This document shows positions 29,666 to 38,388 of a stretch of DNA of 64,000 bases, one piece after another (the stretch's first letter is position 1; the number at the start of each line of letters is the position of its first letter). Under the pieces are notes generated by a model. The model was not told the DNA's origin. It was given only the letters and a program-made list of their open reading frames with translations, and did not search any database. Both the position numbers and the translations under genes were made by a program. This DNA comes from JAJCZZ01 sp964569085 (lineage in GTDB: Bacteria > Gemmatimonadota > Gemmatimonadetes > Longimicrobiales > Gaopeijiaceae). Location of the stretch: the NCBI GenBank assembly GCA_964569085.1, contig CAZMTA010000019.1, positions 7,649 to 71,648 on the forward strand, given 5' to 3'.

Positions 29666-32600
29666 TCAGCCTCCCCCCGGCCGCGCCCCCCGGGCCAGCG
29701 CCCGGTAGTACTCCTCCACAAGCTCCCGGTACCCCGGCGGCACCTCGTCCGACCCGGTGAGCGTGGCCCGCCTCTCGCCCTCGCCCTCGACCTCGCGGCG
29801 CAGCCCGAACTCCAGGCGCTTGAGCTGCTCCAGGATGGCCTCGTTCAGGGCCGCCACCTGCTGGGGGTCGTTCCAGATGCCCTCGCGCTGCAGGCGGTTC
29901 ATGGCGTCCAGCACGGCGTCGAGCTCCCCGGTGTCCCGGCCGGCGTCGCGCAGCCGGTCCCGGAGCTCCCGGGCCTGGCCGCCGCGCTGGCCGAACTCCC
30001 GGGCGTACTGCCGGGCCTCCTCGTCGGAGAGGCGGCGGGGATCGCCGCGGGTGGCGCCTCCACCCGGCGGCATGGCGCCGGGCTGGCTCCGCGCCTCGCC
30101 GGGGCGCGCTCCGGGGTCGCCGGGGGCGCCGCCCTGCTCACCGGGCTGCCCACCCTCCGGAGCCTGACCGCCCTGCCCCCGCTGGCCTTCGGGCGCCTGT
30201 CCGGGCTGGGCGCCCTCGCCGGGCTGGCCGGCGCGGCCCTCCTCCCCTTCGGGCGCCTCGCCCTCGCGGCCTCCCTCGGCCTCGCCGGGGCGGGCGCCGT
30301 CGGCCGACTCCCGGAGCCGCCGGTCCATGGACTCCATGCCCCGCACCAGCTCCCGGGTGTCCTCCAGCGCCTCCCGCAGCGGATCCGGGCCGGCGCCGGC
30401 GGCGGCGTCCCGGGCCCGTTCGAGCTGCTCCCTCAGGCCCTGGAGGTCGGCCTCGATGTCCATCTCCAGGGTGCTGGCCGACTCGGGCGTCCACTGCTGG
30501 ATGGTGCCCCGGGAGTACTGGATCTTCTCCTTGAGCTTCGACTCGCGGATCTGGTCGGCGGCGGCCTTCAGCTCCCGGGCGGCCTCGGCCTGCTCGGCCC
30601 GGGACGCGGCGGCCGCGTCGTCGAGCCCCCGCTCGAGCTGCTGCACGGCCTCGTGCATCTGCTCCTTCCGCTCCTGGAGCCGCTGTACGGCCTCCTGCCG
30701 CCCGCTGGCCCGGGGGTCGGGCGAGAGGTCCCGCACCTGCCGCTGCATGTCGCGCTGCTGGCGGGCGAGCTCGTCCACCTGGCGCAGCGCCTCCTCGGCG
30801 TCCCGCCGCGCGCGCTGGGCCTGGCTGCTCTCGAGCCGCCGGCGGGCCTCGTCCAGGCGACGGCGGGCGGCCTCGGAGCGGGCCAGGCCGCCGGTGCCCC
30901 GCTCGGCGGCGCTCTGCCGCATGGCGTCGGCGGCCTCCTGGAGGTCCCGGGCCGTCTGGGCGAGCTGCTGGTCGTTGGTCTCCCGCGCCAGGCGGGCCAG
31001 CTCCCGGGCCGCCTCCTCGGCGTCGTCGGCCAGCTCCCGGAGGTTCTCCGACGAGACGCCGCCACCGGGCTGGCCGGCCTGGGCGCGGCGCCGCTGGCGC
31101 TCCATCTCCTGCTCCTGGCGCCGGGCCAGCTCCTTCAGCTTCTCCAGCGTCTCGTCCACCTGCTGGTCGGCGGACTGCTGCTCGCCGCGGCGGACGGTCT
31201 CGTACTGGTTCTGGAGCTTGTCCACCTCGAGCTCGAAGAGGTCGGCCAGGTCGTCGGCGGCGTTCTGGCCCCCGCCGCCTCCGCCCCCGCCCTGCTGGTT
31301 CTGCTGGGTCACGTAGCGCTCGTACGTCTCCTCGGCCTGCTGGAGGTAGCGGAGCGCCGACTGCTCGTGGGGGATGGCGTCGCTCAGCGCCTCCTCCTCC
31401 AGGTAGGCCCGGGCCGTGTCCATGGCCTCGGCGGCCCGGGGCAGGATGGCCGAGACGTCCCGGAACCCCTCGTCGGTCTCGGCGAGGCCCCGGTTGAGCA
31501 TGCGTCGCACCAGGTTCTGGACCTGGTCCCGGAGCCGCCCCTGGGTGAGGGCGACGCTCACCACGTTCTCGCCGAACTCGGCCTCTCCGTACGAGTCGCG
31601 CTGGCGCACGAGGTTGAAGGTGGCCGAGATCACCTGGCGCTGGAGCTCGGAGAGGGCGGTCTCGGGCGCCTGGCCTCCCCCCTGGGGCGGGCCACCGCCC
31701 TGCTGCTCGCCCTCGCGGTACGCCCGCTCGAAGGGGCGGATGGTGAGGAAGAACATGTCGGACACCACCGGCTCCCCGCCGCCCACGTCCCGGTTGTCCC
31801 GCACCAGGGCGTAGTAGGAGACGAGGTCCCCGGGCTCCAGCATGAACTCCTCGAGGAAGAGGGTGTGACCGGCGCTCACCTCGGCCAGGGGGCTCCCGCC
31901 GGCCCGGAAGACGGGGATCGTGTCCTCGGCCCCGCCGTTCACCGAATAGACGAGCCGCACGTCGCCGACGCCGTAGTCGTCCTCGGCGGCCACCTCCAGG
32001 TAGACCTCCTCGATGGGCGAGGCCGGGGTGTCCCGTCCGGGCTCGGAGAAGCGCACGGTGGGCTTCCGGTCCGAGAGGAGGTCGATGGCGTACTCCGGCG
32101 AGGCCGGGACGAGCTCACCGCTCTCCCGGGCCAGCTCCACCGAGTAGAAGCCCTCCTCCCGCACCGTGAACCGACCCACCAGCGTGCCGCCCTGCTCCAC
32201 GGTCAGCTCGACGGGCTCGCCGTCCACCAGCAACCGCCCGGCGGGGCTGGGGAGGGTGGGCACGATGCGCACCTCGACCTCGGTCCCGGGGAGGGCGGCC
32301 ACGTCGCCGCCGTTCTCCACGGTCCGGGGCGCCCGTCCGGTGTACCGGGGGAAGTGGTACGTGAGGTCGAGGCTCCCCACGTAGGGGAGGTCGGCCACGT
32401 CGATGGCGTAGGTCGGGGAGCGCACGCCGGTGGACTCCACGAAGTACTCGGTGCGCTCGTCCACGCCCAGGAGGAGCACCTCGAAGCCGCCCCCGTCGGC
32501 CGGGAGCATGCTGAGGCGCTGGAAGGAGGCCTCGGGGCCGGTGCGCAGGAAGAGGGACGCGTCGGGCGCCTCGAAGCCGCCCAGGGCGGCGGTGACCATC

Positions 32601-33232
32601 TGGTCCGAGCCCCGGGCGATGGTGACGCTGCCCGGCTCCACCGTCACGGAGTACGGGTTCACCGCGGCGGCGTCGGTGGTGGGGAGGAGGACGGCGGAGA
32701 GCCCGGTGCGCAGGTGGTCCGGCCCGGCGAGGGCCAGGGTGAGGCCCGCCACGGCCACCGCGGTGAGCGCGCCGCCCACCCGGTAGAGGGCGCTCTGCTC
32801 GACGCGCCGCCCGTCGTCCACCGCCCGGGCCCGGGCCACGGCGATCTCCGAGAGCTTCCGGGAGAGCGCCGGGGAGAGGTCGGTCCGTCCCGAGGCGTGG
32901 AGCGCGCTCACCACCGTGTGGTCCAGGGTAGGCTCGTGCTCCTCCAGGTAGAGGGCCACCTGATGGTCGGTCACCCGGCGGAGGAGCGGGCGCACCAGGA
33001 AGAAGGCCGCGCTGGCCAGAAGGGTGCCCCAGGTGAGGATCCGGGTCCAGGTGACCGCGCCGGCGTCGAAGCGGGCCTGCTCCAGGGCGAGGGCGGAGAG
33101 GACGGCCACCCCCAGGGTGAGCCCGGCCGTCCAGGCCAGGCCGCGGAGCGCGAGGCGGAGGCGCCACCGCCGGCGCACGCGCCGGAGGAGCGTGGTGATG
33201 GCCTGGTCGTCCCTGCGCGCTGCTCCGCTCAT
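29666..33232 (-). CDS. DUF4175-like membrane protein with long coiled-coil region
   Basis: This 1188-residue protein starts with a basic segment and three hydrophobic helices (about 28-50, 63-83 and 150-170). A beta-rich extracytoplasmic part follows to about residue 530, with Ig-like blocks. The second half is strongly charged and Gln/Arg/Glu/Ala-rich with heptad character, so it should form long coiled coils. The stretch at about 965-1070 is Gly/Gln/Pro/Glu low complexity, and the C terminus is helical again. It resembles DUF4175 proteins found with BatA/MoxR genes. It follows the BatA-VWA gene after 82 bases and is the last large member of the operon. Confidence 0.7.
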   Translation of the reverse strand: MSGAARRDDQAITTLLRRVRRRWRLRLALRGLAWTAGLTLGVAVLSALALEQARFDAGAVTWTRILTWGTLLASAAFFLVRPLLRRVTDHQVALYLEEHEPTLDHTVVSALHASGRTDLSPALSRKLSEIAVARARAVDDGRRVEQSALYRVGGALTAVAVAGLTLALAGPDHLRTGLSAVLLPTTDAAAVNPYSVTVEPGSVTIARGSDQMVTAALGGFEAPDASLFLRTGPEASFQRLSMLPADGGGFEVLLLGVDERTEYFVESTGVRSPTYAIDVADLPYVGSLDLTYHFPRYTGRAPRTVENGGDVAALPGTEVEVRIVPTLPSPAGRLLVDGEPVELTVEQGGTLVGRFTVREEGFYSVELARESGELVPASPEYAIDLLSDRKPTVRFSEPGRDTPASPIEEVYLEVAAEDDYGVGDVRLVYSVNGGAEDTIPVFRAGGSPLAEVSAGHTLFLEEFMLEPGDLVSYYALVRDNRDVGGGEPVVSDMFFLTIRPFERAYREGEQQGGGPPQGGGQAPETALSELQRQVISATFNLVRQRDSYGEAEFGENVVSVALTQGRLRDQVQNLVRRMLNRGLAETDEGFRDVSAILPRAAEAMDTARAYLEEEALSDAIPHEQSALRYLQQAEETYERYVTQQNQQGGGGGGGGQNAADDLADLFELEVDKLQNQYETVRRGEQQSADQQVDETLEKLKELARRQEQEMERQRRRAQAGQPGGGVSSENLRELADDAEEAARELARLARETNDQQLAQTARDLQEAADAMRQSAAERGTGGLARSEAARRRLDEARRRLESSQAQRARRDAEEALRQVDELARQQRDMQRQVRDLSPDPRASGRQEAVQRLQERKEQMHEAVQQLERGLDDAAAASRAEQAEAARELKAAADQIRESKLKEKIQYSRGTIQQWTPESASTLEMDIEADLQGLREQLERARDAAAGAGPDPLREALEDTRELVRGMESMDRRLRESADGARPGEAEGGREGEAPEGEEGRAGQPGEGAQPGQAPEGQRGQGGQAPEGGQPGEQGGAPGDPGARPGEARSQPGAMPPGGGATRGDPRRLSDEEARQYAREFGQRGGQARELRDRLRDAGRDTGELDAVLDAMNRLQREGIWNDPQQVAALNEAILEQLKRLEFGLRREVEGEGERRATLTGSDEVPPGYRELVEEYYRALARGARPGGG

Positions 33233-33314
33233 GATCCTCTCCCGTCCTCACGGGGACCGTCGGGGGTCTCCCTCGCGCCAACGTAGGCGCCGCCCGGGGT
33301 CCTCACCATTGTCG

Positions 33315-35444
33315 TCACGTCCGTCCGGCCGCCACGCCCGGGGTCCCGGACGGACGGCGCGAGAGCCAGTTGGAGGCGGCGCTCTCCACCGCCAGGAGCC
33401 CGAAGGCGCCCAGGAGGAGCCACCGCCAGAGCGACTGCCTCCGCTCCCGGTCCTCCCGGGCCATGGCCGCGGCCTCCCCGAGGCCCGGGCCGCTCCCGCC
33501 GCCTCCCCCGGGGCGGGTGATCTCGGCCGCCAGCTCCTCCGGATCCAGCCGGTCCACGCCCGACTCCTCCAGGTCCGGGTTCACCGCCAGGACCAGGGGG
33601 CGATCCGGCTCCACGCCCGGAGGGCGGACCGTGTAGAAGCCCCGCTCCTCCAGGGGCAGGTACCGGCTCCCGTCCTCCCGCGCCGCCAGCTCGAGCGAGC
33701 CGCCCGACGGGGTGAGCGCCACCGCCTCCTCGCCGGCTCCCAGCGCCACCTCGGCCGGGTCCGCCACCCCCAACCGCTCCAGCGCCTGGGGGTCCGCCAG
33801 GTCCACCACCTGGCCCACGTCGAACCAGGGGAGCGCCTCCGCCCGCCCCGCCAGGTACTCGGTCAGGCGGTGGACGAAGGGGAGGTACACGGGCTGGAGC
33901 GCCAGGTCGTTCCAGTACGCGTCCAGCGACGAGGTCCAGACCAGGATCCGGCCTCGCCCCCGGCCCCGCTCCACCAGCGCCGGCGAGCCGTCGTCGAAGC
34001 GGGCCAGGACCCGGGCCGAGTCGGCCGGGCGGAAGTCCCGGGCCCGGTAGAAGCGCGCTCCGGTGAAGTCGCCGCTCCGGGGGCCCGCGAACACCTCGAA
34101 GACCGGGTGGTCGTAGGCCAGGAAGCCCAGCCGCCCGCCCTGGGCCTCGCCGCGGTCCACCGGCCCGCCGGCCCGTCCCGGGAGGAGGTCTTCCGCCGAG
34201 GCGGGCCAGCTCGCCGTCTCGCCCAGGGCCACCAGCACGCCCCCGCCCTCCTCCACGAAGCTCCGGAGCCGCTCGGCGGAGGCGCCGTCCAGGCGCACGT
34301 CGGCCAGGACCACCGCGTCGGCCTGCTCCAGGTCGGCGGGGCGCACCTGGTCGCTCCGGCGCACCCGGGTCCGGAAGCGCCCCTCCTCGGAGATCTCCAG
34401 CGCGCGGCTGAAGTAGAGGCTGGCCTCCTCCTGGGCGGCCGCGCCCCGGAGGACCAGGACGTCCAGGGCGTTCCCCGGCGAGAGCACGAAGTGGCGCGCG
34501 TCGTCGGCGGGGAGCCCGTCGGCGGGGACGCGCACCGCGCCCCGGGTGTGGGCCTGGGAGAGCACGAAGGGCTCGAAGGTCACCGTGGCGGCGTCGTTCG
34601 CGCCGAGCTCCACGGTCCGTGTGCGCGCCTCCTGTCCGTCCAGCTCCAGCGTCACCGGGACCGGCCCGGGCGAGGCTCCGCCCCGGCGCGCCACCCGGGC
34701 CGTGACGGTCACCCGCTCCCGGGTCCCCACGGCCTCCCGCACCAGGCTCACGTCCGCCACCTGGACGTTCTCGCCGGGGGGCGCGGCCACGTCCACGGCG
34801 CGGAGCGTGGCCCCGGCGGGGAGGCGGACGCCCTCGTCGCCGGTCCAGCCCCGGCTCTGGAAGTCGGTGACCAGCACGACCTCGCCCCGGGGAAGCTCCG
34901 ACTCCTCCAGGATCGTCTGGGCGGCCTTGAGCGCCGGTCCGTAGCGGGTGCCGCCGGAGCCCGGGGCCACGGTGTCCAGCGCGGCGCGCAGGAGGAGGCG
35001 GTCCGCCGTGGAGCGGGCGGTCACCGTGGCGCCCTGGTCGAAGACCACCAGCGAGGCCCGGTCCAGCGGGCCCAGGCCGTCCAGCGCCTCCCGCGCCGCG
35101 TCCACGCCCCGGCGGAACTGGTCCTCCACCTCCATGGAGTACGAGCGGTCCAGGAGCACCACGACCTCGCGCGGCCCCCCGGCGGCCATGCCCGCCGCGT
35201 CCTCCTCGGCGAAGAAGGGCCGCGCGAAGGCCAGCGCCAGGAGCGCCACCGCCCCGGCCCGCAGCGCCAGGAGGAGCCAGTTCCGGATCCGACGCCTCCG
35301 CTGCTCCTGGAAGGGGATCTTCTCCAGGAACATGAGGGACGGGAAGGACACCACGCCCTTCCGCTGCTTCCGGGTGAGGTGCACCAGGACGGGGATGGCC
35401 ACGGCGGCCAGCCCCAGCAGGAAGAGGGGGACGAGGAAGCTCAT
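33315..35444 (-). CDS. BatA/VWA-domain membrane protein
   Basis: This 709-residue protein has the BatA N terminus: a hydrophobic start (Phe-Leu-Val-Pro-Leu-Phe-Leu-Leu-Gly-Leu), Ile-Pro-Val-Leu-Val-His-Leu, a basic Arg-Arg-Arg-Arg-Ile-Arg-Asn cluster and a second helix. A von Willebrand A domain follows with the MIDAS motif Asp-Arg-Ser-Tyr-Ser (about 97-101). The rest is a large extracytoplasmic region with a glutamine-amidotransferase-like segment, and a final helix at about 670-690. In related operons such proteins are surface-facing partners of the MoxR ATPase. It overlaps the DUF58 gene by 4 bases. Confidence 0.82.
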   Translation of the reverse strand: MSFLVPLFLLGLAAVAIPVLVHLTRKQRKGVVSFPSLMFLEKIPFQEQRRRRIRNWLLLALRAGAVALLALAFARPFFAEEDAAGMAAGGPREVVVLLDRSYSMEVEDQFRRGVDAAREALDGLGPLDRASLVVFDQGATVTARSTADRLLLRAALDTVAPGSGGTRYGPALKAAQTILEESELPRGEVVLVTDFQSRGWTGDEGVRLPAGATLRAVDVAAPPGENVQVADVSLVREAVGTRERVTVTARVARRGGASPGPVPVTLELDGQEARTRTVELGANDAATVTFEPFVLSQAHTRGAVRVPADGLPADDARHFVLSPGNALDVLVLRGAAAQEEASLYFSRALEISEEGRFRTRVRRSDQVRPADLEQADAVVLADVRLDGASAERLRSFVEEGGGVLVALGETASWPASAEDLLPGRAGGPVDRGEAQGGRLGFLAYDHPVFEVFAGPRSGDFTGARFYRARDFRPADSARVLARFDDGSPALVERGRGRGRILVWTSSLDAYWNDLALQPVYLPFVHRLTEYLAGRAEALPWFDVGQVVDLADPQALERLGVADPAEVALGAGEEAVALTPSGGSLELAAREDGSRYLPLEERGFYTVRPPGVEPDRPLVLAVNPDLEESGVDRLDPEELAAEITRPGGGGGSGPGLGEAAAMAREDRERRQSLWRWLLLGAFGLLAVESAASNWLSRRPSGTPGVAAGRT

Positions 35445-36364
35445 CGGGTCCTCTGGAGCCGCTCGCGCACGGCCAGGTAGCGGAAGAGCGCCCCGTCCAG
35501 CGGCTTCGACGTGTCCAGGAGCTCGTAGTCCACCCGGGCCGCGGTGAAGCGCTCCTTCAGGACCGCGGTGTGGTCCGCCACCATCCGGGTGTAGTCCTCA
35601 CGGAGCTTGTCGGGCATGACCGGGATCTGCTCGCCCGTCTCCATGTCCTCGAAGCCCGTGGCCTCCTGGAACGGGAACTCGATCTCGGTGGGGTCCAGGA
35701 CGTGGAAGACGAGCACGTCGTGGCCCCGGGCCGCCAGGGGGCCCACGGCCTCCAGCACCCGCTCCGGGTCCTCGTAGAAGTCCGAGACCAGCACCAGGAT
35801 CCCCTTCCGGCGGAAGCGCTCCGTCACCGTGAGAAGCGGGGGGGCGAGCTCCCCGCGGCGCCCCGCCTCGGCGGCCTCCAGGAGGTGGAGGACCGTGTCC
35901 AGGTGCTTGGCCGAGGGCGGCACGTACTCCACGATCTCGTGGTCGAAGGTCACGAGCCCCACCCGGTCCCGCTGGCGACTGCTGAAGAAGGTCAGGCAGG
36001 CGGCCAGGTAGCGGGCGTAGTCGAGCTTCGTCACCGCGTGGCTGCCGTAGCTCATGGACCGGGACACGTCGAGGAGCACCGCGAAGTCCGCGTTGGTCTC
36101 GGCCTCGAAGAGCTTGATGTAGTGCCGGTCCGTGCGCGCGAAGAGGCGCCAGTCGATGCGGCGGATGTCGTCCCCGGGCATGTAGGGCCGGTGCTCGGCG
36201 AAGTCGGTGCTGAAGCCCAGGTGCGGCGAGCGGTGCAGGCCGCTCAGGAAGCCGTCCACCACCGTGCGCGCCAGGAGCTCCAGGTTGTCGATCCGCGCCA
36301 GGACGGCGGGGTCGAGGAACCGGGTGGCTCCGGCGGCGGCGCGGGCGCGGGAGTGGGCGGGCAC
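35441..36364 (-). CDS. DUF58 domain protein
   Basis: This 307-residue cytosolic protein carries the DUF58 signature: a Gly-Leu-His-Arg-Ser-Pro-His-Leu-Gly-Phe-Ser block, then Tyr-x-Pro-Gly-Asp-Asp-Ile-Arg-Arg-Ile-Asp-Trp-Arg, then a VWA-like fold with MIDAS Asp-Val-Ser-Arg-Ser-Met. DUF58 proteins regularly accompany MoxR ATPases and are thought to be their substrate or adaptor. It starts with GTG 11 bases after moxR, and its stop overlaps the BatA-VWA start, so it sits in the middle of the operon as expected. Confidence 0.92.
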   Translation of the reverse strand: MPAHSRARAAAGATRFLDPAVLARIDNLELLARTVVDGFLSGLHRSPHLGFSTDFAEHRPYMPGDDIRRIDWRLFARTDRHYIKLFEAETNADFAVLLDVSRSMSYGSHAVTKLDYARYLAACLTFFSSRQRDRVGLVTFDHEIVEYVPPSAKHLDTVLHLLEAAEAGRRGELAPPLLTVTERFRRKGILVLVSDFYEDPERVLEAVGPLAARGHDVLVFHVLDPTEIEFPFQEATGFEDMETGEQIPVMPDKLREDYTRMVADHTAVLKERFTAARVDYELLDTSKPLDGALFRYLAVRERLQRTR

Positions 36365-36375
36365 GGGCTACCTCC

Positions 36376-37413
36376 TCACATCCCCGAGGAGGGCTGGGGG
36401 ACGTGCTCCAGGAGCAGGTCGATCATCTCCCCGGACGTCCGGCCCTCGGACTCGGCGTGGAAGTTGGTGAGGATGCGGTGCCGCAGGACCGGGTGCGCCA
36501 GGTAGCGGATGTCGTCGTACGAGACGTGGTAGCGCCCCTGGGTCAGCGCCCGGGCCTTGGCGCCCAGCACCAGGTACTGGGCGGCGCGCACCGAGGCCCC
36601 GTACGCGATCCACTTCGACACGAACTCCGGGGCGTCTCCGTCCGCCGAGGGGCGCGACGCCCGCACCAGGCGCACGGCGTACTCCAGGACCGCCTCGGAG
36701 ACGGGCACCCGGCGCACAAGCCGCTGGAAGGCCAGGAGGTCGGGGCCGGTCACGGCGTGGCTGAACTCCGGCTCCAGGATGCCGGTGGTGGAGCGCACCA
36801 CCTCCAGCTCCTCGTCCTCCGAGAGGTGCTCGATGACGATCTCGAACATGAAGCGGTCGAGCTGGGCCTCGGGGAGGGGGTAGGTCCCCTCGAGCTCGAT
36901 GGGGTTCTGGGTCGCGAAGACGTGGAAGGGCTCCTCGAGCTCGTAGGTGCGGCCCTGGACCGTGACCCGGTGCTCCTGCATGGCCTCCAGGAGCGCGGCC
37001 TGGGTCTTGGGCGGCGTCCGGTTGATCTCGTCGGCCAGGACGATGTTGCTGAAGACCGGCCCCGGCGCGAAGACCATGGCGCGCTGCCCGGTGTTCGGGT
37101 CCTCCTGGATGATGTCCGTGCCCGTGATGTCCGAGGGCATGAGGTCCGGCGTGAACTGGATCCGGGAGAACTTCAGGTCCAGCACCTGGGCCACGGTGTG
37201 GATGAGGAGCGTCTTGGCCAGCCCCGGCACCCCCATGAGGAGGGAGTTGCCCCCCACGAAGAGGGAGAGCAGGACCTGCTCGATGACCTCCTCCTGGCCC
37301 ACGATGAGCTTGCGGAGCTCCGAGATGATCTGCTCCCGCCCGGACTTCATCCGGTCCGCCAGCTCGATGTCGTCGGCCCCCTCGAGCCGCACCTCTCCGA
37401 TGGTCTCGCTCAA
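36376..37413 (-). CDS. MoxR-family AAA+ ATPase
   Basis: This 345-residue ATPase has Walker A Gly-Val-Pro-Gly-Leu-Ala-Lys-Thr, Walker B with Val-Leu-Ala-Asp-Glu-Ile-Asn-Arg, the sensor region Ala-Thr-Gln-Asn-Pro-Ile-Glu and the MoxR signature Tyr-Pro-Leu-Pro-Glu-Ala-Gln-Leu-Asp-Arg-Phe. MoxR proteins act as chaperones for the assembly or activation of VWA-containing partners. Here four partner-type genes (DUF58, BatA-VWA, VWA/amidotransferase, DUF4175) lie in the same transcription direction. It is the only energy-using protein of the block. Confidence 0.95.
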   Translation of the reverse strand: MSETIGEVRLEGADDIELADRMKSGREQIISELRKLIVGQEEVIEQVLLSLFVGGNSLLMGVPGLAKTLLIHTVAQVLDLKFSRIQFTPDLMPSDITGTDIIQEDPNTGQRAMVFAPGPVFSNIVLADEINRTPPKTQAALLEAMQEHRVTVQGRTYELEEPFHVFATQNPIELEGTYPLPEAQLDRFMFEIVIEHLSEDEELEVVRSTTGILEPEFSHAVTGPDLLAFQRLVRRVPVSEAVLEYAVRLVRASRPSADGDAPEFVSKWIAYGASVRAAQYLVLGAKARALTQGRYHVSYDDIRYLAHPVLRHRILTNFHAESEGRTSGEMIDLLLEHVPQPSSGM

Positions 37414-37482
37414 ATCGTGTTCTCCGTTCTCTCGTTCAGGTGAAGGCTCGGGTGCGGTCGGTCTCGGGCGATGGCGGGCGGG

Positions 37483-38388
37483 TCAATGGGTCAACGCGTA
37501 CACCACGTAATTGACGCCCAGCTTGTACGCCTCGTTGGAGAGGTCGATGGGGTAGTAGCCCCGATCGCTGTACTCCCAGTACTCGGCGATGTCGTTGTTG
37601 AAGTTCACGACCCCCAGGAGACGCTCCTCCGGGTCGTTGTCCTCGAAGATGCCGTAGAACACCGGCCGGAGCCCCTGGAAGGTCGGGGGCACCATGTTCG
37701 AGACCGCCTCGATGCGGAAGAAGGCGTCGAAGATGGGGTGGTCGTCCTCCAGGCGGACGAGTTGGACGCCGGGGAGCACCCGGTCGAGCTGGTACTCGAA
37801 GTTCCGGAGCTCCCGGTCTCCCCGGAAGTCGTCCACGATGAGGAAGCCCCCCTTGGACAGGTACGCCTGGAGCGCCTCCACCTCGGCCGCGGTGGGGTTC
37901 CAGAAGCCCACCTCCACGATGTAGGCCACGGGGTGGTTGAAGAGCTCGGGGTCGTCCACCGCCAGCACCTGGGAGCCGTCCACCACCGCGGCGGTGCGGG
38001 TGGTCTCCTCCAGGATGCGCATGAAGTTGCGCTCGGCCCGGGGGTAGTCGTGCATCCACGGCGGGCCGCCCCGCCCGAAGCCGCCGAAGCCGCCGCCGCC
38101 GAAGCGGAGCCGCACGAACTGGAGGCGTCCGTCGTAGGCGGGGTTCAGGTCCTCGATGCGCTCCATGGGGTCGCGCCCCGTCCCCGGGATCCGGAAGCGC
38201 CTCTCCTGGGCGTCCAGCTCCCGGGCCGCCGGCGCGGCGAGGACGGCCAGGGCTGCGGCCAGGAGGAGGGCCCGGACCCGCGCGGGCGGAAGGGCGGCCC
38301 GGAGGAGGCCCCAGACCCCCGTGGGTGGAAGGGCGGCCCGGTCCGCACCGCCGTGGGCCCCCGGGTCGGGGCGCGGCCGCGCGCTCAC
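37483..38388 (-). CDS. DUF4159 exported protein, copy 2
   Basis: From a GTG at 38388 this is a 301-residue protein with an N-terminal export signal (Leu-Leu-Leu-Ala-Ala-Ala-Leu-Ala-Val-Leu-Ala-Ala-Pro, cleavage near Leu-Asp-Ala-Gln). The DUF4159 core has Leu-Val-Asp-Asp-Phe-like blocks (Gly-Gly-Phe-Leu-Ile-Val-Asp-Asp-Phe-Arg-Gly), Asp-His-Pro-Ile-Phe, and a C-terminal Asn-Phe-Asn-Asn-Asp-Ile followed by Tyr-Val-Val-Tyr-Ala-Leu-Thr-His. The fold is glutamine-amidotransferase-like. Its role is unknown. It is a paralogue of the protein at 44485 and overlaps the TPR gene by 4 bases. Confidence 0.85.
   Translation of the reverse strand: MSARPRPDPGAHGGADRAALPPTGVWGLLRAALPPARVRALLLAAALAVLAAPAARELDAQERRFRIPGTGRDPMERIEDLNPAYDGRLQFVRLRFGGGGFGGFGRGGPPWMHDYPRAERNFMRILEETTRTAAVVDGSQVLAVDDPELFNHPVAYIVEVGFWNPTAAEVEALQAYLSKGGFLIVDDFRGDRELRNFEYQLDRVLPGVQLVRLEDDHPIFDAFFRIEAVSNMVPPTFQGLRPVFYGIFEDNDPEERLLGVVNFNNDIAEYWEYSDRGYYPIDLSNEAYKLGVNYVVYALTH

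Noticed and set aside
29474..33286. Open frame of 1270 codons on the plus strand opposite the DUF4175-like gene
   Set aside because: It is Leu/Gly/Val/His-rich, with no start signal and no domain; the minus-strand gene fits the operon.
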